Assembly (NCBI RefSeq): GCF_028453695.1 | Contig: NC_135780.1 | Location: forward strand, 14,104,376 to 14,168,375 | Origin: Augochlora pura | Taxonomy: Eukaryota > Arthropoda > Insecta > Hymenoptera > Halictidae | Direction: 5' to 3' | DNA: 64,000 nt | Part shown: piece after piece, positions 32,717 to 44,650 of the stretch | Numbering within the stretch: position 1 is the stretch's first letter | How the letters are laid out: each line of letters opens with the position of its first letter | Position numbers and translations under genes: made by a program | The notes under the pieces: generated by a model | What the model was told of the DNA's origin: nothing | What the model saw: the letters and a program-made list of their open reading frames with translations, nothing else | The model's database searches: none

Positions 32717-33465
32717 GATCCGATCTCTGGCGCGCTCTTCTATTCGCTATCGAGAGTATCGAGACATTCGAGACGAATCGATCGGATCCCGCCGCGAGAA
32801 GAATTCCGAACGACGAGGAGCCGAGCAGGAGAGGAGGTATCGATCCCTCGATCCTCGCCGTGTAGGATGTCTCCGGGCGTGTTACCAGCGAGGAAATGAT
32901 TTAGAGACGCCGTCGGCCGCGTTTAATAATCGAGGGCAGAGGTGTTCGACGGAAAGCTGATTCACGGCGCGATAGACATTTATATGTGTCGGCGGCGCGG
33001 CGGTTGTTTATGTTTATAATATTGTTGGGCCACGCCTTCCTCGACGCGCGTCCGCTCGCCCTCGGAGGAATATCTATATTGAGAATAATGTGCTGCGAAA
33101 TTGCTGGTAATTGCCCGGGAAGATTGAATGCCGTGAGCGTCTCGAATCATGGTTTGCGACAACCGTCTCGCATTCGATCGTATCAAGAATCGGACGCGGG
33201 GCTCGAGTTTCAAATAATATCGAGACACATTTTCCTTTTATATTTTTAACGAACATAGGGCGAGTTTCGCGAAAATTGTTGCGTTCCGTTCGGCTGGCAG
33301 GCCGCGAGCGTAAAAATCGTCTCGAAAGGTGGAGGAAAGAAATCGACGGGAGGGTCTGCGCGGATCGAGGGGCCGGCATAAAAAGTTTCCATAGAATGTA
33401 GCTTGGCTTGGACGAAATTACAAATTACTCGTGACGGCAAAGATTTTCCAGAGCGGGCCACAGGG

Positions 33466-33480
33466 CCAGCCAGCCAGCCA
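33466..33480. repeat. CCAG tetranucleotide repeat
   Basis: Just under four copies. Confidence 0.8.
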
Positions 33481-33530
33481 CGTAAGAACTTGAACGAGCG
33501 TTAAGAAGCGTGACAGCGTCACCGAGGTTG

Positions 33531-33562
33531 GTCCTGCTCCTGCTCCCGGTCCTGGTCCTGGT
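33531..33562. repeat. GGTCCT / TGCTCC hexamer repeat
   Basis: About five copies of related six-base units. Confidence 0.8.
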
Positions 33563-33858
33563 GCGGGAGGGTGGCGGAGCGGATAAGGAGGCCGGAGGAC
33601 GATTAAACGGCAGGACGTGGCCCGGGGGGCCGGCCACCCAGCGCCCGTCGACCGGCGCCCGGCACCCGACACCCGGCCGAGGAGGTCTGGCAAACTTTTT
33701 AAATACTTTCCAAGTTCCTAAGGATGACAAATTGGCCGAAACTCCGTCGTGGCTGAAGGTATCGCGGAGAGTGTTCTTTCTCCGGCGGCCGATTAATTCG
33801 AGTCTCCTCTCTTGTCTACATTAACCCCGGCGACTCCCCCCCGCGCAACCACCCTCGA

Positions 33859-33886
33859 CTCTTCTTCTCTTCTTCTCTTCTTCTTT
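33859..33886. repeat. CTTCTTCT-type pyrimidine repeat
   Basis: Three copies of an eight- to nine-base TTCTTCTC unit. Confidence 0.82.
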
Positions 33887-34328
33887 GCTGCCTGCCACTT
33901 TGTCAGGGGACGGCGACGCAATTTGGGTCACCGGGGACGATAAGCGGTTTAATTTCTTCGTTTGACAGGTTTTCGGTGGGAAGCCGCGGCGGGTCGAGGG
34001 TGCGATCGAACGAGCAGGAGGATATCTTCCGCGTCCCATCGAACGAGGAAATGTATGGAAACGATGCGGTGAGCGCCGATCGATGAGGCTTGTTTAGCTT
34101 CGAATTCGTAAACGATGGTAGAAAAGGAGGAAGAGGGAGAAAGAGTCGAAGCTGCAGCGACGCGGTTTTACGCGGGGTTTCCACGCGACCGGTGAAACCA
34201 GCTTTATTTCGTGGGTCAATTTCCGGCAGAAACGCGGTCGTCGGCGATCCGCCTTGCGTTGGAAGAAGAGGGAAAAGAATCGGCTCGACGAAAGCCTTAA
34301 TCGAGAATCCGTAGTCGGAGGCGAAGCT

Positions 34329-34350
34329 GGCAGGCAGGCAGGCAGCCAGG
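34329..34350. repeat. CAGG tetranucleotide repeat
   Basis: Four to five copies, the last one changed to CAGCCAGG. Confidence 0.85.
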
Positions 34351-34613
34351 CACGGCCGCACGACCGCGCAGCCAGACGTTCATTTAATTATTATCGCCCC
34401 TAATGAATCTCTCGTTCTGTCCCAGCCTTCCTCCATTTTCTCTTCGCCGGCTCATAATGGATTTCTGCGGCAAGTTCGGAGCCGCCTCCTCCCTCCGTCG
34501 CGCAGAGGTTTGTCGTCTTCGGGAAACGTTTTCGCGATATGGGTCTATACTTTCCGCCAGCAGACGGTCGTGCGAGCGGAACCGAGCGAAATGGAGCGGC
34601 GGGGAACTTGGTT

Positions 34614-34648
34614 CGACGCTCGACGCTCGACGCTCGACGCTCGACGCT
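34614..34648. repeat. CGACGCT heptamer array
   Basis: Five exact copies, ending in a CAAGATC junction. Confidence 0.96.
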
Positions 34649-34993
34649 CAAGATCTAGGATCTCGCCCTCTCGACGATTCTCTCGCTTCGCGGTGATGCG
34701 CGCCGTCTTTCAAAAACCAACGCGCAGCTTCTCTCCGATCGCTCGTTGCAATTCTCGGAGAATATTCCTGCCAACAGATGCCCGTATCCTCCCCGCGCTT
34801 CCATCTCGCGCGATTCATCGATTCGATGCCCAGCACCGATTTTCTATAGGCGTTTATCGCCGAGAGCAGTTCAGCAGTTGGACGTTCGCGAATCGGGAGC
34901 ATTGCGAGCAGGAGCCTACCAAAGACCTTGGATCCGCTCCAGAGCGCGGTTAGCCTCTGGAATAATCCAGGCTCTTTGACCGATTTAAACGGC

Positions 34994-35021
34994 CGCGCCG
35001 CGCCGCGCCGGGCCGGGCCGG
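34994..35021. repeat. GCGCC to GGGCC pentamer array
   Basis: Three GCGCC units followed by two GGGCC units, another variant switch inside one array. Confidence 0.88.
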
Positions 35022-35256
35022 CTACACCGCCGCGTCGCGTCGCCCTGACAAGCCCCACGCCGAGAGCAGAGACAAAAATGCCGCCTCGCGCCCCTCCGCG
35101 TCGCCCTTTCGTTCTCCAGAGGTGCGCTATCTCCATGGAGATAGGGGAGGGAAAAACACTCATTTTTATACCGTCAAAATGTGTTATCTTGCCGGCGCGG
35201 CTCGTCTCCGCGACCCCTCCCGCCCCTACGGCCCTCGCTCTGCCTTTTTACCTCTT

Positions 35257-35282
35257 TTCCTCCTCCTCCTCCTCCTGCTCCA
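35257..35282. repeat. TCC trinucleotide microsatellite
   Basis: Seven to eight copies with one TGC change. Confidence 0.88.
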
Positions 35283-36147
35283 CCTTTCGGATCCGCGTCT
35301 CTCCTCGGCGAGCACGCCACGCACGCACACGCGAGCACGCGCGCGGCACTCACACGGCCGCCGCCGTGCCTGGGGGCGGAATTAACTCGCCAGCAGATAT
35401 CCACTCTCGAAGCCAGCCACCGGCCTCCACCCCCTTCGGACCAGCCACCGCCTCTCCACCGCTCCGTCCTCCACCCTCGCGACATTCGTATTGTCTGCCG
35501 CTCGTCCGGAGGGGGCTCGGGCTCGCGCGACGAGGCCAGAAAAACCTGCCCGTGGATTCCTCCTTTTTCCAGTTCGACACCTTCGCCTCCAGCCCACCCT
35601 AGCCTCGTGTCCCCTCGATGACACGCTCGTGCGAGCAAATGCTCGGGCTAATGCCCGCGCGCCTTCGAAATTCAAGCAGAAATTCAAGCATCCAAACACG
35701 TGAACCTCGTCGATGCTAAAAGCAAACGGTCGACTCTCGGAGCCGAGACAAAGTTTTGCAAACTTTCAATTCGACGGAGGAAGCATGCGCCGAAGGAGGC
35801 ATTGGCCAATCCGTTGTATCGTCTCCAGAAGAGGAAGCCGATACAGGGCTGGCTGTCTGGTTACGCGGACCAGTTCCCCCCGTAGGTGCATGCATGCACG
35901 CGGCGGCAGTCAAGGATTATCGGTCAGATATGTTAATTTGCGCGGCGGCGCGGCGGCGCTCGGCCGCGACCAGACGCGTCGCGTTCTCTTTCTGGCGCGC
36001 GGAGCGCGGGAGCAGTGCGCTCTATTTAAATTAGATCGCCAGTCACCGGGGTCCAGTTTCTCGTTCTAATAGCTTCGCTTCATCCGTGAGTTACGAGCCC
36101 GACATCGGCCTAACAAGGCGACCGGCGAACCATTCTTTCTCGGAGCG

Positions 36148-36480
36148 ATGGTGATCGATTACAGGAAATTTCTGGTGAAAGGGATCCGGTCGATCGCGAT
36201 CGCGATCTCCGCGCCATACTCCATGGAAATAATTAACGGTATGGAGCCGGTGGGCCGTAATTTATTCCGTCTCAATTATACGCGCAATTCTCCGATAGGA
36301 AGAGAGATTCGACCAGCGGATTCTCTGTTATTGAAATTGCGAAAACTATCAGCACGTTTGCCAACGTCGAATACAGGAAGTCGAAATAAAGCGCAATTAT
36401 CGAGTCATCGATGGCGGCGCCGATGCGTCCAAGTTTGTAGAGTTGCCACGCGTAGAGAGGAGAGATTGGAATTCGTTTGA
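36148..36480 (+). other. 110-codon ATG-initiated open frame
   Basis: ATG at 36148 has G at -3 and G at +4. The frame ends in TGA at 36478. It starts MVIDYRKFLVKGIRSIAIAI, has a mild hydrophobic stretch, and ends Arg-rich. Part of it overlaps the GCGATC repeat at 36190. It is one of the few long frames beginning with a true ATG outside heavy repeats. No family recognised; could be a small orphan gene or chance. Confidence 0.15.
36190..36207. repeat. GCGATC hexamer repeat
   Basis: Three palindromic copies, same unit as 12242 and 53622. Confidence 0.82.
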
Positions 36481-37008
36481 ATAAAAGACCGCGAATCGCG
36501 ATGCTTTCGAGAGACGTAAGAGCGTCGCAGGAACCGGGCGTTCGAACGGAAAGTCGAATGTCGCGGCGCGCTAATTGTATCGCACACAAATTGCCGTGAC
36601 CGTAATTACCAATTACTCGCCGCGCGTCGCTCGTCGGCCCTCCGGGGGCAAAACGAACGGCACCGGCGGCGGCCGTCGAGGCTCGCATTAAATCCGTCAA
36701 TTAAACGTGTCCGACAAAAGGACGAGAAACCGGCCGGGGCTCGAGATCGTCGTTCCCTCGAAATCGCGGCGGCTTCCTGCGCGTTCCACGAACCTAAGAT
36801 GGCCGCGTGGCTGTTCGTGTATCAACCATAAAGGCTTCATTTTCCTATCGGGACATTCCCAGAATTCTGAGATCCGAGCGTCAGATACGCGGGCCGGGAT
36901 TAATGCGCGGCATCGAACCACGCGGCGAAACCGTGAAAAAGAGCTCTCTTCGGATGGTTTCCGGCGGCACTGGGAGCAACGGAGACGGTGGCTACGCCGA
37001 GCGAGGAG

Positions 37009-37091
37009 CAGAGAGAGAGAGAGATGGGGAGATGGGGAGAGAGAATAAGAAGAAGCAGAGGAGGGCTCGAAGGAGGAGGAGGAGGAGGAGG
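37009..37091. repeat. GA / GATGGG / GGA purine tract
   Basis: GA (37009-37024), two GATGGGGA units, GA again, then (GGA)7 at 37070-37091. The purine strand is plus throughout. Confidence 0.9.
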
Positions 37092-38051
37092 CAACAAGCC
37101 GTGACTAAGTCTTCCGAGCGCGGCGGTGCGCGGCTTGCGGCGGGCAGAAACTGCAGAAACGCATTTCGCGGGATAGCTTATCGCCGGCACGGTGTGCTAA
37201 TAAAAGAAATGACACTATAAGATCAACCGAGCCGCGCGCCATGCAGCCTGTAAAACCACCGTAGCCCCTCGTAACACCGGGGCCGGCTATGGTCGCCGAC
37301 TATTAGCGGATGAAGACGTTGCCGGCCGACGCGCGACGCCGCGCCGCGCGCCAGGTGTTCCTCTCTGGTGGCTTCGCCGTAGTATCTGGATGCTAACTAG
37401 ACGCGTCGTAAACGGTTCTCGCAGCCACCCTTCCCTCTTTCTTAACAAACGCGAACCGTCGCTCCTCTCGAGACGCTTCTCCGATCGATTCTCCGAGCGA
37501 TCGGCGTTTTCGTAAAATACTGGACAGACGGTGTCCAGTGATTAAAAAATGCAAACGAGTAAACGAAAGTAGGCAAACGCTGGGAGATTCTAGACCGTAG
37601 CGGCGCGGCACGGTCCGTTCCCTTCGCGCCAACGCCAACAATGGCCGTTCGTCGTCAGTCCCACGATACGATTACGGATGACAATGCGTCGAGCATACTT
37701 CGAAGACGGATATTACCGTGTCCCAAAAAAATAAAAATCTAGGCTCGCGTAAGTCTAACGAGTGTGCCAGTTTCGCGGCGCAGTCCCGGCCAGGAGTACG
37801 TAGATCCTGGAAGCTAGATCGGGGGGAGCTGATACGGTCCTGTAATTAGCACGACCAAAGAGAGCAAGTACATAGACTCCCCTTTCCGCGCGGCGTTCGC
37901 ACGGAAAGGCGAGTTTGAAACCCGATTATATGAAATCGCGTAATGGTACGTTTTGTAATGTTCTGTCCGTTCGACGATCGCGATCCCTATCTCCGGGAAG
38001 ACAAGCATACCACCGGGGTCCGCTCGATTTTATAATCGAGCCAACCCAGCG

Positions 38052-38075
38052 TGGCGACGCGCGACGCGACGCGCC
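38052..38075. repeat. GCGAC pentamer repeat
   Basis: Four imperfect copies of GCGAC/GCGCGAC. Confidence 0.75.
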
Positions 38076-38120
38076 AAGCCAAGCCGCGGGGATCGTTAAC
38101 CCGACGAGACCGCTTCGGTT

Positions 38121-38147
38121 TCGCCTCGCCTCGCCTCGCCTCGCCTC
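38121..38147. repeat. CGCCT pentamer array
   Basis: Five exact copies, 43 bases before a GGAGC array. Confidence 0.95.
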
Positions 38148-38189
38148 GGGAGACTCGCGGGCCCAGCGCGCGGGCCTACGGACTTCGAG

Positions 38190-38216
38190 CAGAGCGGAGC
38201 GGAGCGGAGCGGAGCG
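38190..38216. repeat. GGAGC pentamer array
   Basis: About five copies. The same unit recurs at 43341 and 50560. Confidence 0.94.
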
Positions 38217-38944
38217 ACCGTTTCGTCGACGCGCCGAATTTTATTCGCTGGACGGGCTTTCGTCGCTCGAGAGCGAATAGAGAGCTTCCGCGGCGTTATA
38301 TTCTGGTCCGACGCGCTGCGCCGAGCCGCTTCGCTCGTAAACTAGTCTATCGCAGCGTTGCTCGATCCTGATCTTCGCCCGATACCGCCATCGACGAGTC
38401 GCAGTTCCGCCCCGTGGTATTTTTGGCCTTCGACGGTCGAGGACTACACACGGCAACACTTTTACGGAAAAGATACATTGTCCAGCAATCAAATATTTCT
38501 TCATCGGCGGGGTGTATCGGAAATTCTCCCTCGGTGGAATCCTCGAAAGAATCCGTTTCCCAGGAATCAATCCCGAGTTTTGCTCGCCGACGCGAGAGTG
38601 GACGGACGCGGAAAATCTGATCCAGGTAATCGGAGAACGTCCGCGGAACCGAGCGAGCCCCCGTTCCGCATCGATCGAATCCACGTGCATTCGCGGTTCG
38701 GAAGGTTGGCTGGAAAGGTTGGGAAGGCTGTCTGGCCGATAAAGACGTCGCGGATCGGGCGCCAGATTTTCGTGCGACGTCCCTGGTCTCGGTTGGCGGC
38801 CCTGCTGGGTGGGTACGCGAGATAGAATCGGTAGCTGGAGCTAGTTAGACGATAGCATCGCTGAGCCGCGAACCGAGGCTACACGAGGGGAGCGGGGGTG
38901 CCAAGCGAGCGAGATAGCCAGATAGAGAGGAGCGGGGAGGCCGG

Positions 38945-38985
38945 AGGGTGGCCGAGGAGGGACGGGGCACAGGGGGGGACGGGGG
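38945..38985 (+). repeat. G-run tract, quadruplex motif
   Basis: Runs at 38959 (G3), 38964 (G4), 38972 (G7) and 38981 (G5) with two- to four-base loops, on the plus strand. Confidence 0.85.
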
Positions 38986-39934
38986 CGAGCGGAGAGCGCG
39001 ATCGCTGATAAGAGTCACCGCGCAGCCGATAACGCTCCCTTATCTCCATCCAGTGGCGCCGCAACTCTCAAGGCTTTCCAGTCTCGACACCACTCGCATA
39101 TATTCTCCTCTCTTTCTCTCCTCCCGTTTCTCTCTTTACGCTCCCTCATCTCTCCCTCGCTGTTTCTCTTCGGTCTCGTTTTCTGCCAAATGTTCCGCGA
39201 TCTTTTTACCTCCTTCCCAACACCCTTCTCTACCACCGCCAGGCATTCCATTTCCTTTTTAGGCCCATGTTTTCGAGCGAAGCTCTCTCTTTCTCGATTC
39301 GAATCGCGAGCGACTCGCTTTGTGAACGAATTTGATTTTTGAGGGTAGATTTTTTTAGGGTGTCTACACAGTAGGAGCGGGCAAGTTGGTCGCGAGGAGA
39401 ATCGGGAAAGGTTACGAGTGGTTTTGCAGACCGCCTTTGGACCAACGATAACAATCCTCCCCCCTCCAGCAAGATTTAAACTCTGAACAAGAGGGTTTGA
39501 TTTCAGCCTACCCTTCCGTTCCAAGCTACTCGATGTTCTCTGCTCGAACCCGTCGGCAATTTCTCAACTCGTCGGGACAAATACTCGTCGAACGAGTTCA
39601 CCCTCGGTCAAAGAAGGATGCGGGAGGATCGAAGTTCCGCTATTTTCTCGATCGACGGAAGCGAACGGAAGCATTTCCGGTATCGCGGTGATCCCAGGTT
39701 TTTTACGAGCAGCCCGATTGCGATAAAGATAAACAGGCTTTAATCAGCGCACGACGAGGCGCGCCGCACGCCGCGCGGCCGCTCCGCGTGCCGGCTCGGA
39801 AAATGTGTTTCGATCGACGCGCATCCAGGCGGAGATCATCGATAGCGATAGTTTTCCCTGTCCGCTATCTGCGTCGAAAGATCGCGAACGTTTCCTTATC
39901 TGCCTCGCGTCGCTGCTCCGTGAATATTCAACTC

Positions 39935-39969
39935 GATGCCGATGCCGATGCCGATGCCGATGCCGATGC
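39935..39969. repeat. GATGCC hexamer array
   Basis: Five to six exact copies, ending GATGCG. Confidence 0.95.
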
Positions 39970-40448
39970 GGCGAGCGCGTTATTTCAAGCTGGCTTGTTT
40001 GTTGAACGCGCGCCCCGTCGCCCGCCGCCCGTCGCCCACCCTTATTTGCCGCCGCGTTTTCCTTTGCCAGGTGGCGGGGCTGACTCGATAAATTACCGTT
40101 CATTCTCGCGTTCTAAATTCACGGCGACGGACTGTTGACTTGCCGCCGGTCGATATCGTCTTGTCCCACCGGGAAATATAAATTGGGACTTTGCGCACCC
40201 TTTCGCTTTGAAAATCCACCGAAGAAAAATATCGACGATCCGAGCAGCGTCGTCGCGGATTCTCCGAAACCGATCGATCAACGAAAACGCACCCCTGCGA
40301 GCCCGATGGAGCCCCTGCGCGGTCGGCGCGGTCTGCGCGCCGCAATCGCGCGCATCTTCGATCCTATCTGGGCCGGGCGATCGCGGGATCTTCGTCGACG
40401 ATCGATAGCCGTGCACGAAACATTTTTATCTGTCAACAGTATCGGCCT

Positions 40449-40492
40449 GGGCCACGGGAGGGTCGAGGGTCGAGGGTCGAGGGTCGGCGGGG
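40449..40492 (+). repeat. GGGTCGA heptamer array, quadruplex motif
   Basis: Four phased GGGTCGA units (40460-40486) flanked by further G-runs. GGG-TCGA-GGG spacing gives a canonical plus-strand quadruplex; TCGA in each loop is palindromic. Confidence 0.93.
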
Positions 40493-40828
40493 CTGAAGAG
40501 CGAGAGGACCATTCGAGAAATTGCGAGCGTCTGTGAGCCCGACGTTAGCACCGGCCGCGAGCGGCAGACGCGCGGAGGCAGCGGGAGGCCGAGGGGAACG
40601 GGAGCCGGCCGTTATCGCAAGGATATCGAAGTGTGTATAAACTAGGACATAGTCAGCGCTCAGATACGCGGGGGTGTCCGGGGGTGGGGAGGAGGATGAA
40701 GAAGTGGGAGGCGGAGGAGGAGAGATTCCCCGAACGATACCGGTATAGGATGCCAGATTCCCGAGGGAGATTAGATCGCAGCAGTGGATAGAGGCTACCT
40801 CGACTGCGTACAACTCGTCTATCCCCCC

Positions 40829-40876
40829 CTCTCTCTCTCTATCTATCTCTCTCTCTCTATCTATCTCTCTCTATCC
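40829..40876. repeat. CT / CTAT compound microsatellite
   Basis: CT runs alternate with ATCTATCT blocks, an interleaved di- and tetranucleotide tract. Confidence 0.94.
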
Positions 40877-41086
40877 GTTTCGGTCGCGTCAGTTGGCTCG
40901 TTCTTTCTCCGTCCCTTTATCATTCCCTCCCGAAGCTTTCTCTCTGTTTACCATCCACCTCCACCGTCCTAATCTGCCGCTCTCTCCGTTTCCCTCTAGC
41001 TTCGTCCCGTTCCCTCTCCCGCCGCAACAAATTGCCGAACGTCTCGCGAGCTGCGTCATTGTTCTCTTCTTTTGAAGGCTGAAGAA

Positions 41087-41104
41087 GATAAATAGATAGA
41101 TAGA
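41087..41104. repeat. GATA tetranucleotide repeat
   Basis: Three to four GATA/AATA copies. Confidence 0.82.
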
Positions 41105-41152
41105 ATTATTGTGCGCTCGGGCTTAGCTGCTCTCGACAGCAGCGACGTAAAT

Positions 41153-41176
41153 GAGAGGCGAGGCGAGGCGAGGCGG
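41153..41176. repeat. AGGCG pentamer array
   Basis: Four to five copies. Reverse complement of the CGCCT unit at 38121. Confidence 0.94.
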
Positions 41177-41700
41177 ACAACCGAAGGATCCGCTCCGCTT
41201 CTATTCGTTTAACGCGTTTAGGCGACGGTTTATCGAGTGCCTCGAAGAACAGTGCCGCGAGGACGGCTCTTTTGAAACTTATCTGCGGACACGCCGCATG
41301 GAATTCGGAATCTCTGCATCTTTTGAAATTAGAGCCTAGAGTCGAAGGATAGAATCGTCCTGAGCGGACGTTACTTTTTGCCGGCAGGAAATGATACCGC
41401 CGTCTCGAAAATATTGTGCGAGACTCGATAACGCGGAGCGATCGATTCGGTCCGAGTTCACGAGGAGAACGAAAGGCTGCTCGCTTATCGAGTATTAGTT
41501 GCGTCGTTTGCCACCGAAAATTAAGAACAACGAGAGGTTCGGCCGCCAATCTTCTCAAGGATCTATCGGATGGTTGGACGACCTGGGAGAGTATCGTGGC
41601 CCGCTGACGTGGATCGCGTATCGGACAATCCGATCGACCGGAGGGGGACACTTTCTTCTCATTACAATGTCGTCTTGCGAAAGAAGTCGGCATTTGCACC

Positions 41701-41732
41701 GGGGATCAGGGATAGGGGATCGGGGACCGGGG
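41701..41732 (+). repeat. GGGGATC-type array, quadruplex motif
   Basis: Runs G4, G3, G4, G4 and G4 with three- to four-base loops (ATCA, ATA, ATC, ACC). A TATAAAG string follows ten bases later. Confidence 0.88.
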
Positions 41733-42193
41733 CCACGGGACTATAAAGAGATCCGAGATCGGCGGGGAACGAGTTTAGACAATGACTGGCCCGGTATCCG
41801 TCGATCGACCGCTTCTTCTTCGGTAAACAGTGGCAGATAACGGCGGACAATACCGTCGAGAGTCTAGGCAACCGCCGAGATAAAGGCCGAGTCGGTCGCC
41901 CGCGAGATAAATCATTCCGCCGGTGACTGGGTCCGCGAATCGACGCACTTTTTGGCGAGGAACCACGGCCGTCTGCCGCGGTACTCTCTCGTAGCCGAGG
42001 TCCTCTCTGCTCGAGGTCCTCCGCGCGGGGCACGGAGGACGCAATGCGCGCGCGAGAGCAGGAAGAGGAAGAAAGGGGTACCAAGAAGGTGGCCGCCGAG
42101 GGGGCAGGGCAGTCCGGGAAACGGTACACGCTCTGCACAGGCGTGTCACCCGTGAACCCACGCACACGCGTGCGTGCATACGACGCACGGCGT

Positions 42194-42217
42194 ACGGTGC
42201 ACGGTGCACGGTGCACA
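42194..42217. repeat. ACGGTGC heptamer array
   Basis: Three to four copies; each junction creates the palindrome GTGCAC. Confidence 0.9.
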
Positions 42218-43340
42218 GGGTGCCGCGATCGAAGCGGCGAGATAATCGCGACGCGTCCTCCGCCTATCGCGTCCGCACGATTTTCGTACGAATACGCGAC
42301 ACCGCGCCGCACGTTTCTTCGGAGAAGCGAAAACATTCGACGAACGTTGTTTCCGGCGGAGCGGTCAAGAATTTCGAGACCTCGAGGCCTTACGAATTAA
42401 TTAAAGTCGGAGACAAAATGAAATTGTAGGATGCGGAAACGGTGCTTGCAAAATGGCGACTCGCAGAGAATCGTCGCCGCTTTCCTATCGTTCTCGAAGC
42501 GATTCGAGAAAATAGCGAATCGGTCGTCTGTTGGAACGCTTGCTAAAATTACACGGTATCCTGGACACGTACCTTCCTTCGGAAAGCAACTTTGCACTTA
42601 CTCTCGATCGCCGGGCAGAGATCGGCGCCGGACGCTCTGGTCTCAACTTACCTGAAACAGAAAAGCAAACGCGGCGTTAGCGTTTTCGCGTCGCTAGAAA
42701 CAATAGTCGAAATGAACGGAATCAGAAGCCGTCTCCTCGGTCGGTGCCGAGCGACACGACCACGCGCATTCCATCCGCTCCGTTCATTTACAATTCTAAA
42801 GATAAAGAACCTGTTGCCGATCTCTATCGTGGTCGGTCTAATTGCGCGTTGAAAAATTCGCGGCATGTAAATACAGGCTATTAGCCTCGAGAAACCGCGC
42901 GGCCGTCCGGTTCGTTCCGTTCGAAAACGGTAACGGACAAGGAATCGATCGGTATCGGGACAGGAGAAAGGGTGAAATGAAAAATGATTGACGCGCGAAC
43001 GGTTCTGCGGCAGTTTCGTTGGCATTTGCTCGTTTACCGAATCGCTCCGTCGCGTCGTGACGCGTCGTCTCGGCATCCGGCAAACACACGGCTGTCGCGA
43101 GCTCGCGAAAGGCTTCCTCGCGAAACCGAGAAAAACTGGTCTCGGAATCGAGACAGTTCTTAGCGTCGCGTCCCGGTCGTCGAGCCCGGAAGCTCGGCGG
43201 CAGCCGGAAGCGGTCTCGTCGCTCGGCCTCGTATCTCTCGCGGGATCGGTCGCCGCTGTAGATCGTTCGGATCGGTCGATTTTCGCGATCCGGCGACGCG
43301 TCGCCGGCCCGGGGAAAGAATGATCGCGCGATGTAGGACA

Positions 43341-43376
43341 CGGAGCGGAGTGGAGCGGAGTGGAGCGAAGCGGAGC
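43341..43376. repeat. GGAGC / GGAGT pentamer array
   Basis: Seven units alternating CGGAG and TGGAG, effectively a ten-base higher-order period. Confidence 0.9.
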
Positions 43377-43386
43377 CGTGACAGCG

Positions 43387-43409
43387 ACGGCGGCGGCGGC
43401 GGCGGCGGT
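43387..43409. repeat. GGC trinucleotide microsatellite
   Basis: Seven copies, eleven bases beyond the pentamer array. Confidence 0.93.
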
Positions 43410-43640
43410 CCGAGCGCGGAGGCCTGACACAACGGGAATGACGCGGAGGATACGGTATAGACGGGAGCTCTCGGTGACTTTATCTGACGCACTGACGCAT
43501 CGTGACGAGCCATCCGCCGTGCTCGATAGCGAGCGAGTCCGCTCGGATCCGACGGCGATGAGCCGGCCCGCGAGCGACGAGGACGGATCGCTTGCGAGGG
43601 AACCAGCAGCCCGGCAGAAAGAGGGGCTCTCTCTGCTGCT

Positions 43641-43740
43641 CCCGTAGCCCGTAGCCCGTAGCCCGTAGCCCGCTGCCCGAGAGGGGAGCGGCGGAGAGAG
43701 AGCAGAGAGAGAGGTGAGAGAGAGAGAGGAGAGGAGCGAA
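43641..43740. repeat. CCCGTAG heptamer array followed by GA tract
   Basis: Four exact CCCGTAG units, then CCCGCTG and CCC (43641-43678). GGG-CTAC-GGG on the minus strand is a canonical quadruplex with six runs. An imperfect GA/GGA purine tract continues to 43740. Confidence 0.94.
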
Positions 43741-44605
43741 CGGGAGGGGCCACGGGGGAGGGCAGCGATCGTTATCGTCGCTTTCCTGTGTCCTGCCACG
43801 TTCTCAGAAGAGCATTCGAGCTGTATGAGGAAACGCCGTCCATGAATAATTCATAGCCGTCGTCAAACGACTGCCAGCGCATCGCTTTATACCTGCGCCG
43901 GGTTCTCAGACCGGCTGCCCCCACGCGAACTTCAGAAAATCGCGAATAACCGAGCCGTGGAAACCGCGCGCCGCGCGCCGCGCCGATATCATCCGGCATG
44001 GAACGTCGTCAGCCTCCGATGGCAAATTGCGCTCCCCGTCGACGTAATCGATGTCGATCGCGATAACGGGGATCATTGTTCGAGACGGTGGTCGGTGCCG
44101 ACGGCGCTGCGAGGCGGACCCCGGCGCGGTGTGGCCCTGCCGTTTCCTCGCGACGTCGCGGCCGGACCACGGATCCGTTTCTCTAAGACATCGATTTCGG
44201 ACCGCCGTCGTCGCTCGTCGCGAGGATATCTCAGAAGTCCGACATCTATTATCCTCGAACGACGGATACCAAAGACTCGGTAAAATTTTGGTAAAGTTTG
44301 GCACCCGAGAGAGACGCGCGCTGTCACGGTAGCAGCGGCGAATGGGGAACCGTGTCACCAGGTGCCAAGAATGTTAATTGATTACGGTGATTCGATTTCG
44401 ATACCAAGGCCGCGCAATCTCGACGGAGAGATCGGCACCGGGGACCGAGGATCGATGGCACAGGTAGCCGACTCTTCCCCCGCGCGCAAGGTAGACAAAG
44501 AAACTTGTTTGCGATCGAGCTGTCCTGTCGACAGACGCGATTCGAGTCATTGTGGCTGGCCCGAAAGAGACCCGAGTCCAACTGTTTTGACACTCGTCTG
44601 TCTCG

Positions 44606-44650
44606 GTCCCCGGCTCCCCGGCTCCCCGGCTCCCCGGCTCCCCGGCCCCC
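44606..44650. repeat. GGCTCCCC octamer array
   Basis: Four exact eight-base units then a GGCCCCC end. C4 runs every eight bases give G4 runs with four-base AGCC loops on minus, one of the best quadruplex candidates here. Confidence 0.96.

Larger units (their letters stand above)
31701..38000. other. Gene-free block 6
   Basis: No gene is supported. This is the plainest block. 32720-33530, 33890-34600 and 35630-37000 are essentially unique, and 37100-38050 is unique except for short GA patches. One ATG frame of 110 codons (36148-36480) is noted separately. Confidence 0.6.
38001..44300. other. Gene-free block 7
   Basis: No gene is supported. Unique stretches: 38220-38900, 39040-39930, 40090-40450, 41180-41690 and 42230-43330. 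The 383-codon minus-strand frame at 42648-43799, the longest in the window, runs through three arrays and is rejected. A 74-codon ATG frame at 42431-42655 is repeat-free but unrecognised. Confidence 0.6.

Noticed and set aside
42648..43799. A 383-codon minus-strand open frame, the longest in the window
   Set aside because: It crosses the CCCGTAG, GGC and GGAGC arrays, is dominated by Ser, Arg and Pro, starts without a convincing ATG and matches no family. Stop-poor composition explains it.
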